Shown piece by piece: positions 24,785-33,561 of a DNA stretch of 64,000 nt; positions within the stretch are counted from its first letter, which is position 1; the number at the start of each line of letters is the position of its first letter. The stretch is from contig NZ_WJBG01000252.1 in NCBI RefSeq assembly GCF_009709555.1, forward strand, positions 42,113 through 106,112. Reading direction: 5' to 3'. The notes beneath the pieces were generated by a model that ran no database searches, was not told the DNA's origin, and was given only the letters and a program-made list of their open reading frames with translations. Both the position numbers and the translations under genes were made by a program. This DNA is from Streptomyces blattellae (lineage in GTDB: Bacteria > Actinomycetota > Actinomycetes > Streptomycetales > Streptomycetaceae).

Positions 24785-26650
24785 GTGCGGCAGCCGGAGG
24801 GCTACGACTACGACACCCACAGCCGACTGGCAGGACCGCTCAGGGAGCCGTCGGACAAGGCGTACCGAGTCCAGTACATATCGCTCCTCGCCCGCGAGCC
24901 GCACCGAATACGTGCGATCCTGCTCATGACCTTCGCGCCGATACTCACCGGCACCCTCCTCGTCTACCTCGTCTGGCCCAGCCACTGGGTGGACCGCGAA
25001 GGCGGCGACGAGTGGCTGGTCGGCCTCGACGTCACCATGCTGATATCCATCGGGCTCATCGAGCTCTTCATGGTCGTCAACGTCGCCTCCGTCGCCCACG
25101 CCACCATGGTCGCCCGCGATCCCGTCCCGGTGTTCCCCGAACCCGGCACCCGCGTCGCCTTCCTCACCACGTACGTCCCGGGCAAGGAACCCCTCGACAT
25201 GGTCCGCGCCACCCTTGAGGGCGCGACCCGCATCCACCACCCCGGCCCCCGCTGCGTCGTCGATGTATGGCTCCTCGACGAGGGCGACGACGACCAGGCC
25301 AAGGCCCTCTGCGCCGAACTCGGCGTGCGGCACTTCACCCGCCGAGGCGTCCCCGAGTGGAACAGGCCGGACGGCGTCCACAAGGCCCGCACCAAGCACG
25401 GCAACTACAACGCCTGGATCGCGATGCACGGCGCGGAGTACGACTTCTTCGCCTCCGTCGACACCGACCACATCCCGCTCCCCAACTTCCTGGAGCGGAT
25501 GATGGGTTACTTCCGCGACCCGGACGTCGCCTTCGTCGTAGGCCCCCAGGTGTACGGCAACTACCACAACCCGGTCACGAAGGCCGCGGAGTCCCAGCAG
25601 TTCCTCTTCCACGCGCTGATCCAGCGCGCGGGCAACCGCTACCGCGCCCCCATGTTCGTCGGCACCAACAACGTCGTACGCATCGAAGCCGTAAGGCAGA
25701 TAGGCGGCCTCTACGACTCGATCACCGAGGACATGGCCACCGGCTTCGAACTGCACCGCACCCGCAACCCCCGCACCCGCAACCACTGGCGCAGCGTCTA
25801 CACCCCCGACGTACTCGCGGTCGGCGAGGGCCCTGCCTCCTGGACGGACTTCTTCACCCAGCAGATGCGCTGGTCGCGCGGCACCTACGAGACGCTGATC
25901 CAGCAGTACTGGAAGGCCCCCGGCAAGATGCCCCCCGGCCGCTTCCTCTCCTACACCCTCATGCTGGTGTACTACCCGATGACGGCGGTCAACTGGTTCC
26001 TCGGCATCCTCAGCTGCGTCCTGTTCCTCTGGTTCGGCGCCTCGGGGACCCAAGTCGCCGCCTCGGTCTGGCTGATGCTCTACAGCGACGCCGCCGCGCT
26101 CCAGATAGGCCTCTACCTCTGGAACCGCCGCCACAACGTCTCCCCGCACGAACCACAGGGCTCCGGCGGCCTCGCCGGCATGGCGATGTCGGCCCTCTCG
26201 GCGCCCATCTACCTCAAGTCGTTCGGCGAGGCCGTCCTCCGCCGCCCCAGCCGCTTCGTGGTGACACCGAAGGGCGACGACGCCAGCCCGGACCGCCTGC
26301 TCACCTTCCGCATCCACCTCTTCTGGGCGGCCCTGCTCGCGACCTCCCTCACCGTGTCGATGATCCTCGACCACACGCACGCGGCGATGCGCACCTGGGC
26401 GCTGCTGGCCACGGCGATCTCCCTGGCGCCGGTCGCCGTATGGTGCGCCACCCTGCTCAAGGAGCGCAGGGAGCGCGCGCCGCTTCCCGTACTGCACGCC
26501 CCGCCCCGCAGAAGCGAGGGCGCCGAACCCGCGCTCGCCGGCAACAGCGCGGGCGCCCCGGTCGCCGGCGCCTCGGTCGTCGGCTCTACGGTCGTCGGCT
26601 CATCGGTCGTCGGCTCATCGGTCGCCGGCTCCACGACAGGAGGCAACTAG
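24785..26650 (+). CDS. CslA-like family 2 glycosyltransferase (β-glucan synthase)
   Basis: This 621-residue polysaccharide synthase has two N-terminal helices (about residues 43–65 and 80–105), then a GT2 domain with the DTDH metal-binding motif, the TED-like EDMATGF and QQMRWSRG (the QxxRW acceptor motif). At least four membrane helices follow. In streptomycetes CslA acts with the oxidase GlxA to make a β-glucan at hyphal tips needed for aerial growth. Here the GlxA-like gene starts 3 bases downstream. The C-terminus has an odd VVGS repeat (VGSTVVGSSVVGSSVAGS). The canonical cslA-glxA locus of S. coelicolor (SCO2836–2837) lies elsewhere, so this may be a second copy. Confidence 0.88.
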   Translation: MRQPEGYDYDTHSRLAGPLREPSDKAYRVQYISLLAREPHRIRAILLMTFAPILTGTLLVYLVWPSHWVDREGGDEWLVGLDVTMLISIGLIELFMVVNVASVAHATMVARDPVPVFPEPGTRVAFLTTYVPGKEPLDMVRATLEGATRIHHPGPRCVVDVWLLDEGDDDQAKALCAELGVRHFTRRGVPEWNRPDGVHKARTKHGNYNAWIAMHGAEYDFFASVDTDHIPLPNFLERMMGYFRDPDVAFVVGPQVYGNYHNPVTKAAESQQFLFHALIQRAGNRYRAPMFVGTNNVVRIEAVRQIGGLYDSITEDMATGFELHRTRNPRTRNHWRSVYTPDVLAVGEGPASWTDFFTQQMRWSRGTYETLIQQYWKAPGKMPPGRFLSYTLMLVYYPMTAVNWFLGILSCVLFLWFGASGTQVAASVWLMLYSDAAALQIGLYLWNRRHNVSPHEPQGSGGLAGMAMSALSAPIYLKSFGEAVLRRPSRFVVTPKGDDASPDRLLTFRIHLFWAALLATSLTVSMILDHTHAAMRTWALLATAISLAPVAVWCATLLKERRERAPLPVLHAPPRRSEGAEPALAGNSAGAPVAGASVVGSTVVGSSVVGSSVAGSTTGGN

Positions 26651-26653
26651 GCC

Positions 26654-28585
26654 ATGGCCTACAGACCTTCTCAGAAGACCAAGAAGACCGTCCTCGGCAT
26701 CGGCGGCATCGCCGTCCTGCTCAGCCTGAACGCCCCGGCCGCACTGGACTTCGCCGGCGATCAGTACCACGCGTACAAGATCGCCCAACCCGGTTACCAG
26801 GCCCGGTACGGCAGTTGGAGCCAGGTCGACATCCCCGAGGAGTACCGCACCAACGCCATCCACGCGGCGCTCCTGCACACCGGCAAGGTCCTGATCGTCG
26901 CGGGCTCCGGCAACGAGCAGAAGAAGTTCAACAAGGGCGAGTTCGACACCATCCTCTGGGACCCCAAGGCCAACACCTTCAAGAAGATCCCCACCCCCGA
27001 CGACTTCTTCTGCGCCGGCCACGCCCAACTCCCCGACGGCCGCCTCCTGGTGGCCGGCGGCACCGCCCGCTACGAACTCCTCGACGGCGAGGTGGAACGC
27101 GCCGCCGGCGGTATGCGCGTGAAGAACGAGAGCCCCAACAAAACGGTGTTCCTGAAGAAGGGCACGGTCTTCCGCTCGCCCGCCGGAGTCGAGTACGTCT
27201 CCCGCTTCGACGTCACGGTCCCGAGGGCCCGGGCGGTCACCGACCGGCGCACCGCCCGGACCACGGTCACCGCGAGCGAGGTCCGCGTCTTCGTGGAGGC
27301 CGTGGAGAAGGGCCCGCTGTCCGTCACCGAGAACCAGGCCCAGTACGAGGTCGTCGGCCTGACCGGCAAGGACGCGAACAACACCTACGGCCTGTCCGAG
27401 AAGATCACCCTCGACAAGCAGGACTTCCAGGGCATCCGCGCCGCCTACGAGTTCGACCCGGAGGCCGAGCGGTACATCCCGGTCGAACCGATGGACAAGG
27501 CCCGCTGGTACCCCACCCTCGTCGGCCTGGAGGACGGCCGGATCCTCGCCGTCTCCGGCCTGGACGACCTGGGCATGATCGATCCCGGGGACAACGAGAT
27601 CTACGACCCCAGGACCAAGAAGTGGTCACCGGGCCCCAAGCGGTACTTCCCGACGTACCCCGCCCTGTTCCTCACCAAGGGCGGCAAGCTCTTCTACCCG
27701 GCCTCGAACGCCGGTTACGGCCCGGCCGACATGGGCCGCGAGCCGGGCCTGTGGGACCTGAAGACCAACACCTTCCAGTACGTGCCGGGCCTGCGCGACG
27801 CCGACGCGACCGAGACCTCGGCCTCCCTCCTGCTTCCGCCCGCGCAGGACCAGAAGGTGATGATCCTCGGTGGCGGAGGCGTCGGCGAGTCCAAGAAGGC
27901 GACCGAGCGCACGGCCGTCGTCGACCTGAAGAAGGACAGCCCGGTCTTCGAGGACGGCCCCGACCTCCCCCAGGGCACCCGCTACCTGAACAGCGTGATC
28001 ATGCCCGACGACACCGTCTTCACCTCGAACGGCTCCGCGGACTACCGGGGCCGCAGCGCCAGCAACATCCTCAAGGCGCAGTTCTACGACCCGAAGAGCA
28101 ACGCCTTCCGCGAGGCCGCCGCGCCCATGGTCGGCCGCAACTACCACTCCGAGGCGCTGCTGCTGCCCGACGGCCGGGTCGCCACCTTCGGCTCCGACCC
28201 GCTCTTCGACGACCAGCAGAACACCAAGCTGGGCCACTTCGAGCAGCGCATGGAGATCTTCACGCCGCCCGCCCTGCACAAGAACGGCAAGCAACGCCCC
28301 GTACTCGACGGGGGCCCGAAGGAACTCGACCGCGACCGCCGCGCGACCTTCACCACCGCCCACCCCGAACGCGTCACCGCGGCCCGGCTCATGCGCCCCA
28401 GCGCGGTCACGCACACCACCGACGTGGAGCAGCGCTCCATCGCGCTGGACCTGACCAGGACGGGCGACTCGGTGACGGTGGAGGTACCCGAGGACCGGAC
28501 CCTGGTCCCGCCCGGCTGGTACATGCTGTTCGTCACGGACGCGCAGGGCACACCGTCGGAGGCGAAGTGGCTCCAGGTGAAGTAG
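26654..28585 (+). CDS. GlxA-like mononuclear copper radical oxidase
   Basis: This 643-residue kelch-propeller oxidase of the galactose-oxidase/glyoxal-oxidase family has one N-terminal membrane anchor (residues 12–30) and the DUF1929 C-terminal domain. By alignment from memory with S. lividans GlxA, all active-site residues are kept: Cys120 and Tyr286 (thioether pair), Trp285 stacking beside it, Tyr497 and His498 (GRNYHSE) and His587 (AVTHTTD) as copper ligands. GlxA oxidises a glycan product of CslA at tips. Many segments differ from the GlxA sequence I remember, so this looks like a diverged paralogue. Ribosome site AGGAGG overlaps the synthase end. Confidence 0.9.
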   Translation: MAYRPSQKTKKTVLGIGGIAVLLSLNAPAALDFAGDQYHAYKIAQPGYQARYGSWSQVDIPEEYRTNAIHAALLHTGKVLIVAGSGNEQKKFNKGEFDTILWDPKANTFKKIPTPDDFFCAGHAQLPDGRLLVAGGTARYELLDGEVERAAGGMRVKNESPNKTVFLKKGTVFRSPAGVEYVSRFDVTVPRARAVTDRRTARTTVTASEVRVFVEAVEKGPLSVTENQAQYEVVGLTGKDANNTYGLSEKITLDKQDFQGIRAAYEFDPEAERYIPVEPMDKARWYPTLVGLEDGRILAVSGLDDLGMIDPGDNEIYDPRTKKWSPGPKRYFPTYPALFLTKGGKLFYPASNAGYGPADMGREPGLWDLKTNTFQYVPGLRDADATETSASLLLPPAQDQKVMILGGGGVGESKKATERTAVVDLKKDSPVFEDGPDLPQGTRYLNSVIMPDDTVFTSNGSADYRGRSASNILKAQFYDPKSNAFREAAAPMVGRNYHSEALLLPDGRVATFGSDPLFDDQQNTKLGHFEQRMEIFTPPALHKNGKQRPVLDGGPKELDRDRRATFTTAHPERVTAARLMRPSAVTHTTDVEQRSIALDLTRTGDSVTVEVPEDRTLVPPGWYMLFVTDAQGTPSEAKWLQVK

Positions 28586-28600
28586 GCCGCGTGCCGCAAG

Positions 28601-28654
28601 CCCCGCAAGCCCCGCAAGCCCCGCAAGCCCCGCAAGCCCCGCAAGCCCCGCAAG
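28601..28654. repeat. Six tandem 9-bp repeats between convergent genes
   Basis: CCCCGCAAG is repeated six times without interruption (plus partial flanking units) in the 93-base gap between the oxidase and the GH6 gene. No terminator hairpin is seen there. Confidence 0.9.
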
Positions 28655-28678
28655 CCCCGCGACACGCGCCCCGGACGA

Positions 28679-29692
28679 CTACGCCTTCGAGCCGCGCGCC
28701 AGCCCCAGCGCGTACTCCGGCCACCACTGCCCCGCCTCCGGCCCGCCCCCGCACGTCCCGTCCGACTCACCGGGCCGCTTGACCCAGAGATAGGCGTCCA
28801 GGGTCGGCTCCCCGGTGTCGAAGGTGGGCGGGGTCCCCAGGGCCCTGCCCGGCGGGTTGCACCAGGCGCCGGGTAGCGGCCCGTTGCCGTTGCGGCTGGA
28901 GTCGATGACGAAGTGCTTGCCGTCCAGATCCTCGGAGAGTTCGAGGCCGTACTTCTTGGTGGCCTCGTCGGTCTGGAAGTTGGAGACGTTGAGGGCGAAG
29001 CCGTCGGCGCGCGCGACGCCCGCCCGGTACAGGCGCTGGACCAGCTGGGCCACCTTCTGGGGCTCCTTGATCCAGGCCGGGTTGCCGGCGTCCAGGTACA
29101 CCTTCGTGTTCGGCTGCCGCTTCAGCCGGTCGATCGCCTCGGCGAGCAGCTGCTCGCGCTCACCGTGGTATTCGCCGGGCGTACAGCCGTCCACGACATG
29201 CGCGACCGCGTCGGGCTCCAGGACCACCACGGCCTTCGCCTCGCCCAGCGCGGCCGCGAACTTCCCGATCCAGGCCCGGTAGGCGGCTGCGCTCGCGGCC
29301 CCGCCCGCCGAGTGCTGCCCGCAGTCCCGGTGCGGGATGTTGTACGCCGTGAACAGCGCCGTCCGTCCTTCCTTCAGCGCTGCCGCCGCGGCCGAGCTGA
29401 CCACCGGCGTCGGGTCGATCTCGCCGGCCGGCCACAGCGCGGCGGGCCGCTCGGCGATCCGCCTGAGCAGTTCGGCGTCCTGGGTACGGCCTTGCTCCTG
29501 CCACTTCTCGATCTGCCGGGCGGCGGGGCTCGCCGGGTCGACCCAGAACGGCGAGGAGGACGCGGGGGCGGGGTTCGCCTCCCTGGAGGCGGCGCCGGCG
29601 ACGGAGGCCTCGTCGATGTCGGCCGCGGACGTACAGCCCGCCGCGAGTCCGAGCACCGCGAGAGCCGCGAGGGCGTGGATCAGCCGGGGCAT
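28679..29692 (-). CDS. Glycoside hydrolase family 6 lipoprotein (endoglucanase-like)
   Basis: This 337-residue GH6 enzyme has a lipoprotein signal ending LAAGC (Cys20), so it should be anchored to the outer face of the membrane. Family motifs are AYNIPHRDCGQHSAGGA, VVLEPDAVA (proton-donor Asp), VYLDAGNPAW, VIDSSRNGNGPLPGAWCNPPG and LWVKRPGESDG (typical catalytic base region). GH6 enzymes cut β-1,4-glucans. The canonical CslA–GlxA locus also has an endoglucanase neighbour, so this one probably trims or releases glucan made by the convergent synthase/oxidase pair. ATG 29692 follows AAGGGAG. Confidence 0.9.
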   Translation of the reverse strand: MPRLIHALAALAVLGLAAGCTSAADIDEASVAGAASREANPAPASSSPFWVDPASPAARQIEKWQEQGRTQDAELLRRIAERPAALWPAGEIDPTPVVSSAAAAALKEGRTALFTAYNIPHRDCGQHSAGGAASAAAYRAWIGKFAAALGEAKAVVVLEPDAVAHVVDGCTPGEYHGEREQLLAEAIDRLKRQPNTKVYLDAGNPAWIKEPQKVAQLVQRLYRAGVARADGFALNVSNFQTDEATKKYGLELSEDLDGKHFVIDSSRNGNGPLPGAWCNPPGRALGTPPTFDTGEPTLDAYLWVKRPGESDGTCGGGPEAGQWWPEYALGLARGSKA

Positions 29693-29849
29693 GCTGCTCC
29701 CTTGGGCGAAAGTGACGTACGGTAACGACTCGGTAGTAATCGTTGCATATAGGACAGAAGTCGACCGGCAGCGCAATGCCGGGAAAGCCCCTGGACCGAA
29801 GAGCGAGACGGGGCTGACCGCCATATGACCGGCCGGTAGGGTCAGGGGC

Positions 29850-30359
29850 GTGCCGAAGCCCCTCAGCCTTCCCTTCGATCCCATCGCCCGCGCCGACGAA
29901 CACTGGAAGCAGCGCTGGGGAAACGTACCCTCGATGGCCGCGATCACCTCGATCATGCGGGCCCAGCAGATCCTGCTCGCCGAGGTCGACGCGGCGGTCA
30001 AGCCGTACGAACTTACGTTCGCCCGCTATGAGGCGCTGGTGCTGCTCACCTTCTCCAAGGCCGGTGAGCTGCCGATGTCCAAGATCGGCGAGCGGCTCAT
30101 GGTCCATCCGACGTCCGTGACGAACACCGTGGACCGGCTGGTGAAGTCGGGCCTGGTGGAGAAGCGGCCCAACCCGAACGACGGCCGCGGCACCCTCGCC
30201 ACCATCACCGACAAGGGCCGCGAGGTCGTCGAGGCCGCCACCCGCGACCTGATGGCGATGGACTTCGGACTCGGCGTGTACGACGCCGAGGAGTGCGCCG
30301 AGATCTTCGCGATGCTGCGACCGCTACGAATCGCTGCGCGAGACTTCGAGGGCGAGTAA
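29850..30359 (+). CDS. MarR-family transcriptional regulator
   Basis: This 169-residue MarR protein has the winged helix (PMSKIGERLMVHPTSVTNTVDRLVKSG, then the wing PNPNDGRGTLATITDKG). The GTG at 29850 lacks a clear ribosome site, and a possible −10-like TAGGGT sits just upstream, so the transcript may be leaderless. It belongs to the conserved backbone on the right side of the cslA-like insertion, preceding a DUF3817 gene and icmA. A terminator follows it. Confidence 0.9.
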   Translation: MPKPLSLPFDPIARADEHWKQRWGNVPSMAAITSIMRAQQILLAEVDAAVKPYELTFARYEALVLLTFSKAGELPMSKIGERLMVHPTSVTNTVDRLVKSGLVEKRPNPNDGRGTLATITDKGREVVEAATRDLMAMDFGLGVYDAEECAEIFAMLRPLRIAARDFEGE

Positions 30360-30445
30360 AGTTTCCGCGGGTCAGCGCGCTGCTCTCCGCCGACGCGGAG
30401 GTGGTCCGACCAGGTAGAGCACGTGCAGCCAACCGTGTGCGTTGT

Positions 30446-30467
30446 CCCCGCCGAAGCGGGGGTTTTT
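30446..30467 (+). terminator. Intrinsic terminator after the MarR gene
   Basis: CCCCGC/GCGGGG stem with a CGAA tetraloop is followed by GTTTTTC, 86 bases after the MarR stop and 20 bases before the DUF3817 start. Confidence 0.8.
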
Positions 30468-30487
30468 CGGGCGGTTACGCTCGTGAC

Positions 30488-30826
30488 ATGAAACCAAGCG
30501 TGCTGACCCGCTATCGCGTCATGGCCTACGTCACCGGTGTGCTCCTCGTCCTGCTCACCTTGGGGGTAATTGCCAAGTATCTCCTGGATCTGGAGGGCGC
30601 CGACAGCTTCACGAGTGTCGTCGGCATCGCGCACGGCTGGCTGTACGTCGTGTACCTCGTGGTCGCCTTCGATCTCGGCTCCAAGGCGAAGTGGCCGGTC
30701 AAGCGTCAGCTGTGGGTGCTCCTGGCTGGGACCATTCCGACGGCCGCCTTCTTCGTGGAGCGCAGGATCAGCCACGAGCTCGAGGCCAAGGTCGCCGCGG
30801 AACCGGCGGCGCCGGTCAAGGTCTGA
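30488..30826 (+). CDS. DUF3817 integral membrane protein (second copy)
   Basis: This 112-residue protein has three membrane helices (about 13–33, 45–65 and 75–95). It contains GIAHGWLYVVYLVVAFDLG and TAAFFVERRI, homologous to the DUF3817 protein at 21201–21545. Function unknown. ATG 30488 has no good ribosome site; the upstream gap holds only the MarR terminator and about 20 bases, so the promoter must overlap or follow that hairpin. Confidence 0.88.
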   Translation: MKPSVLTRYRVMAYVTGVLLVLLTLGVIAKYLLDLEGADSFTSVVGIAHGWLYVVYLVVAFDLGSKAKWPVKRQLWVLLAGTIPTAAFFVERRISHELEAKVAAEPAAPVKV

Positions 30827-30874
30827 CCCCTCCTGACCAGGGCGTTCCTTGGGCACCCTGGTTAACGGTCGACA

Positions 30875-30896
30875 TTTACTAGGACGTCCAAGTAAA
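30875..30896. promoter_or_regulatory. 22-bp palindrome upstream of icmA
   Basis: Arms TTTACT (30875–30880) and AGTAAA (30891–30896) enclose GGACGTCC, which is itself palindromic; only the two connecting A bases break symmetry. It ends 9 bases before the icmA start, so it must overlap the promoter and is a strong repressor-site candidate. Confidence 0.7.
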
Positions 30897-30905
30897 TTCG
30901 ATGGT

Positions 30906-32606
30906 ATGGACGCTGACGCCATCGAGGAGGGCCGCCGTCGCTGGCAGGCCCGTTATGACGCGTCACGCAAGCGCGACGCGGACTTCTCCACGCTCTCCGG
31001 TGATCCCGTGGAGCCGGTGTACGGGCCCCGCCCGGGGGACGGGTACGAGGGCTTCGAGCGGATCGGCTGGCCCGGGGAGTACCCGTTCACCCGCGGACTG
31101 TATCCGACCGGCTACCGGGGGCGGACCTGGACCATCCGCCAGTTCGCCGGCTTCGGCAACGCCGAGCAGACGAACGAGCGCTACCGGACGATCCTGGCCA
31201 ACGGCGGCGGCGGCCTGTCCGTGGCCTTCGACATGCCGACCCTCATGGGCCGCGACTCCGACGACCCGCGCTCACTCGGCGAGGTCGGACACTGCGGGGT
31301 GGCGATCGACTCGGCCGCGGACATGGAGGTCCTGTTCCGGGACATCCCGCTCGGAGACGTCACCACCTCGATGACGATCAGCGGTCCGGCCGTCCCGGTC
31401 TTCTGCATGTACCTGGTGGCGGCCGAGCGGCAGGGCGTCGACCCCGCCGTCCTGAACGGCACGCTCCAGACGGACATCTTCAAGGAGTACATCGCCCAGA
31501 AGGAGTGGCTCTTCCAGCCCGAGCCGCATCTGCGCCTCATCGGCGACCTCATGGAGTACTGCGCCTCCGGCATCCCCGCCTACAAGCCGCTGTCCGTCTC
31601 CGGCTACCACATCCGCGAGGCCGGATCGACGGCCGCGCAGGAACTGGCGTACACACTCGCGGACGGCTTCGGATACGTCGAACTGGGGCTCTCGCGCGGC
31701 CTGGACGTGGACGTCTTCGCCCCCGGCCTGTCCTTCTTCTTCGACGCCCATGTCGATTTCTTCGAGGAGATCGCCAAGTTCCGCGCCGCGCGGCGCATTT
31801 GGGCGCGCTGGATGCGGGACGTCTACGGCGCTCGGTCCGAGAAGGCCCAGTGGCTCCGCTTCCACACGCAGACCGCCGGTGTCTCCCTGACGGCCCAGCA
31901 GCCGTACAACAACGTGGTGCGTACGGCCGTGGAGGCGCTGGCGGCCGTACTGGGCGGCACGAACTCGCTGCACACCAACGCCCTGGACGAGACCCTCGCG
32001 CTCCCCTCCGAGCAGGCCGCCGAGATCGCGCTGCGCACGCAGCAGGTGCTGATGGAGGAGACCGGGGTCGCCAACGTGGCCGATCCGCTGGGCGGTTCGT
32101 GGTACGTCGAGCAGCTCACCGACCGGATCGAGGCGGACGCGGAGAGCGTCTTCGACCAGATCAAGGAGCGGGGCCGGAGGGCCCACCCCGACGGCCGGCA
32201 TCCGATCGGGCCGGTCACCTCCGGCATCCTGCGCGGAATCGAGGACGGCTGGTTCACCGGGGAGATCGCCGAGTCCGCCTTCCAGTACCAGCGGGCCCTG
32301 GAGAAGGGCGACAAGCGGGTCGTCGGCGTGAACGTCCACCACGGGTCGGTGACCGGGGATCTGGAGATCCTGCGGGTCAGCCACGAGGTGGAGCGGGAAC
32401 AGGTCCGCGTGCTCGGCGCCCGGAAGTCCGCCCGGGACGACACCGCGGTGCGCTCCGCCCTGGACGCGCTGATCGCGGCGGCCCGGAACGGCGCGAACAT
32501 GATCGCCCCGATGCTGAACGCGGCCCGCGCCGAGGCGACGCTGGGGGAGATCTGCGGGGTGCTGCGGGACGAGTGGGGGGTGTACACGGAGCCGGCGGGG
32601 TTCTGA
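30906..32606 (+). CDS. icmA: Isobutyryl-CoA mutase large subunit
   Basis: This 566-residue protein has exactly the length I recall for IcmA. It is the substrate-binding TIM-barrel subunit of the adenosylcobalamin enzyme that interconverts isobutyryl-CoA and n-butyryl-CoA. It has no C-terminal B12-binding domain; that sits in the separate small subunit IcmB, which is not in this window. Family motifs include RQFAGFGNAEQTNERYR, the TLQTDIFKEYIAQ segment and SGYHIREAGSTAAQELA. ATG 30906 has no ribosome site, suggesting a leaderless mRNA, and a large palindrome covers the promoter. It feeds butyryl/ethylmalonyl-CoA precursor supply; meaB in the same window may be its chaperone. Confidence 0.93.
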   Translation: MDADAIEEGRRRWQARYDASRKRDADFSTLSGDPVEPVYGPRPGDGYEGFERIGWPGEYPFTRGLYPTGYRGRTWTIRQFAGFGNAEQTNERYRTILANGGGGLSVAFDMPTLMGRDSDDPRSLGEVGHCGVAIDSAADMEVLFRDIPLGDVTTSMTISGPAVPVFCMYLVAAERQGVDPAVLNGTLQTDIFKEYIAQKEWLFQPEPHLRLIGDLMEYCASGIPAYKPLSVSGYHIREAGSTAAQELAYTLADGFGYVELGLSRGLDVDVFAPGLSFFFDAHVDFFEEIAKFRAARRIWARWMRDVYGARSEKAQWLRFHTQTAGVSLTAQQPYNNVVRTAVEALAAVLGGTNSLHTNALDETLALPSEQAAEIALRTQQVLMEETGVANVADPLGGSWYVEQLTDRIEADAESVFDQIKERGRRAHPDGRHPIGPVTSGILRGIEDGWFTGEIAESAFQYQRALEKGDKRVVGVNVHHGSVTGDLEILRVSHEVEREQVRVLGARKSARDDTAVRSALDALIAAARNGANMIAPMLNAARAEATLGEICGVLRDEWGVYTEPAGF

Positions 32607-32608
32607 GC

Positions 32609-32660
32609 GGGGCGCGGGGCTGTGACATATGCGGCTCCGCCGCGACGGGGGTCGCCCGCT
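32609..32660 (+). repeat. Dispersed GC-rich element after icmA
   Basis: GGGCGCGGGGC, a short spacer with GACATAT, then GCGGCTCCGCCGCG begins 3 bases after the icmA stop. It is the same type as the inverted copy at 14953–14993 and like common Streptomyces post-gene repeats. Confidence 0.55.
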
Positions 32661-32740
32661 CATGGGGTCCTCGCTTGAGCGAAGTCGAGAGTGGGGCCCC
32701 GCCGGCCCACGGCAAGCGAACCGCGCTTCCAGCGGAGCAC

Positions 32741-33358
32741 TTACGCCGAGGTCAGCCCCAGGAGCAGGACACGGGTGAAGCTCCGCACCCACTCCTCGTC
32801 GGCCGGCTCCGCGCTGACCACACAGCGGTGGACGACCGCGCCCGCGACCATGTCGAAGATGAGGTCGACTGTGCGCGCCGCCTCCTCCGGATCGGTCTCG
32901 GGTGCCAGTTCGCCACGGGTCTCGGCGCGGGCCCGGCCCGCCAGCACCAGCCGCTTCTGGCGGTCGACGATCGACGCGCGGATCCTGGCGCGCAGCGCGT
33001 CGTCGCGGGTCGACTCGGCGAGCACCGCCATCAGGCCGCTCTTCGTTTCAGGGCGGGCCAGGATCACCGCGAACTGCAGAACCACGCCCTCGATGTCGGC
33101 GGCGAGGCTGCCGCGGTCGGGGAGTTCGAGTTCGTCGAAGAGTTCGGCGACCGCGTCGACCACGAGCTCGTTCTTGCCCGCCCAGCGGCGGTACAGCGTC
33201 GTCTTCGCCACCCCGGCCCGCGTCGCCACGTCTCCCAGGGTGAGCTTCGACCACCCCAGCTCCACCAGCGCCTCCCGCGTGGCCGCGAGGATCGCGGTGT
33301 CCGCGGCGGCGCTGCGCGGGCGTCCTGTGGCGCGTGGGACGGAAGTGGGGCCCTGCAT
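32741..33358 (-). CDS. TetR-family transcriptional regulator
   Basis: This 205-residue regulator has an N-terminal HTH (KLTLGDVATRAGVAKTTLYRRWAGKNELV) and a helical C-terminal domain (ARTVDLIFDMVAGAVVHRCVV) of the AcrR/TetR_C type. ATG 33358 (MQGPTSVPRATGRP) is the best start. The gene is convergent with icmA and divergent from the thioredoxin gene. It is a candidate reader of the TTACT…AGTAA palindromes found upstream of icmA and upstream of the DUF6230 gene; that is inference only. Confidence 0.9.
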   Translation of the reverse strand: MQGPTSVPRATGRPRSAAADTAILAATREALVELGWSKLTLGDVATRAGVAKTTLYRRWAGKNELVVDAVAELFDELELPDRGSLAADIEGVVLQFAVILARPETKSGLMAVLAESTRDDALRARIRASIVDRQKRLVLAGRARAETRGELAPETDPEEAARTVDLIFDMVAGAVVHRCVVSAEPADEEWVRSFTRVLLLGLTSA

Positions 33359-33561
33359 CCCATGACCATAACCGGCGGTTCCTGTGAGGCCGTGAGGGAG
33401 ATCACCGGGCCGGAGTACCACGGAGGCAGTCGGCGCCATTACGCTACGACGCGTAGCGAAACCACCGGCGCGGGGCGGGGACCCGGCGTCGCACAGCACC
33501 AGGCCGGTCGGCTTTCACGGCGTTTTTCACATGCGCGCGGGGAACGGGGGAGGATAGGCGC

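Noticed and set aside
28586..28678. Extension of the GlxA-like or GH6 gene through the 9-bp repeats
   Set aside because: The oxidase has a proper stop at 28585 and a family-typical end, and the GH6 gene stops at 28679; the repeats are intergenic.
30360..30487. Riboswitch or small RNA before the DUF3817 gene
   Set aside because: Only a simple terminator hairpin is convincing; the remaining pairings are weak and no known class matches.
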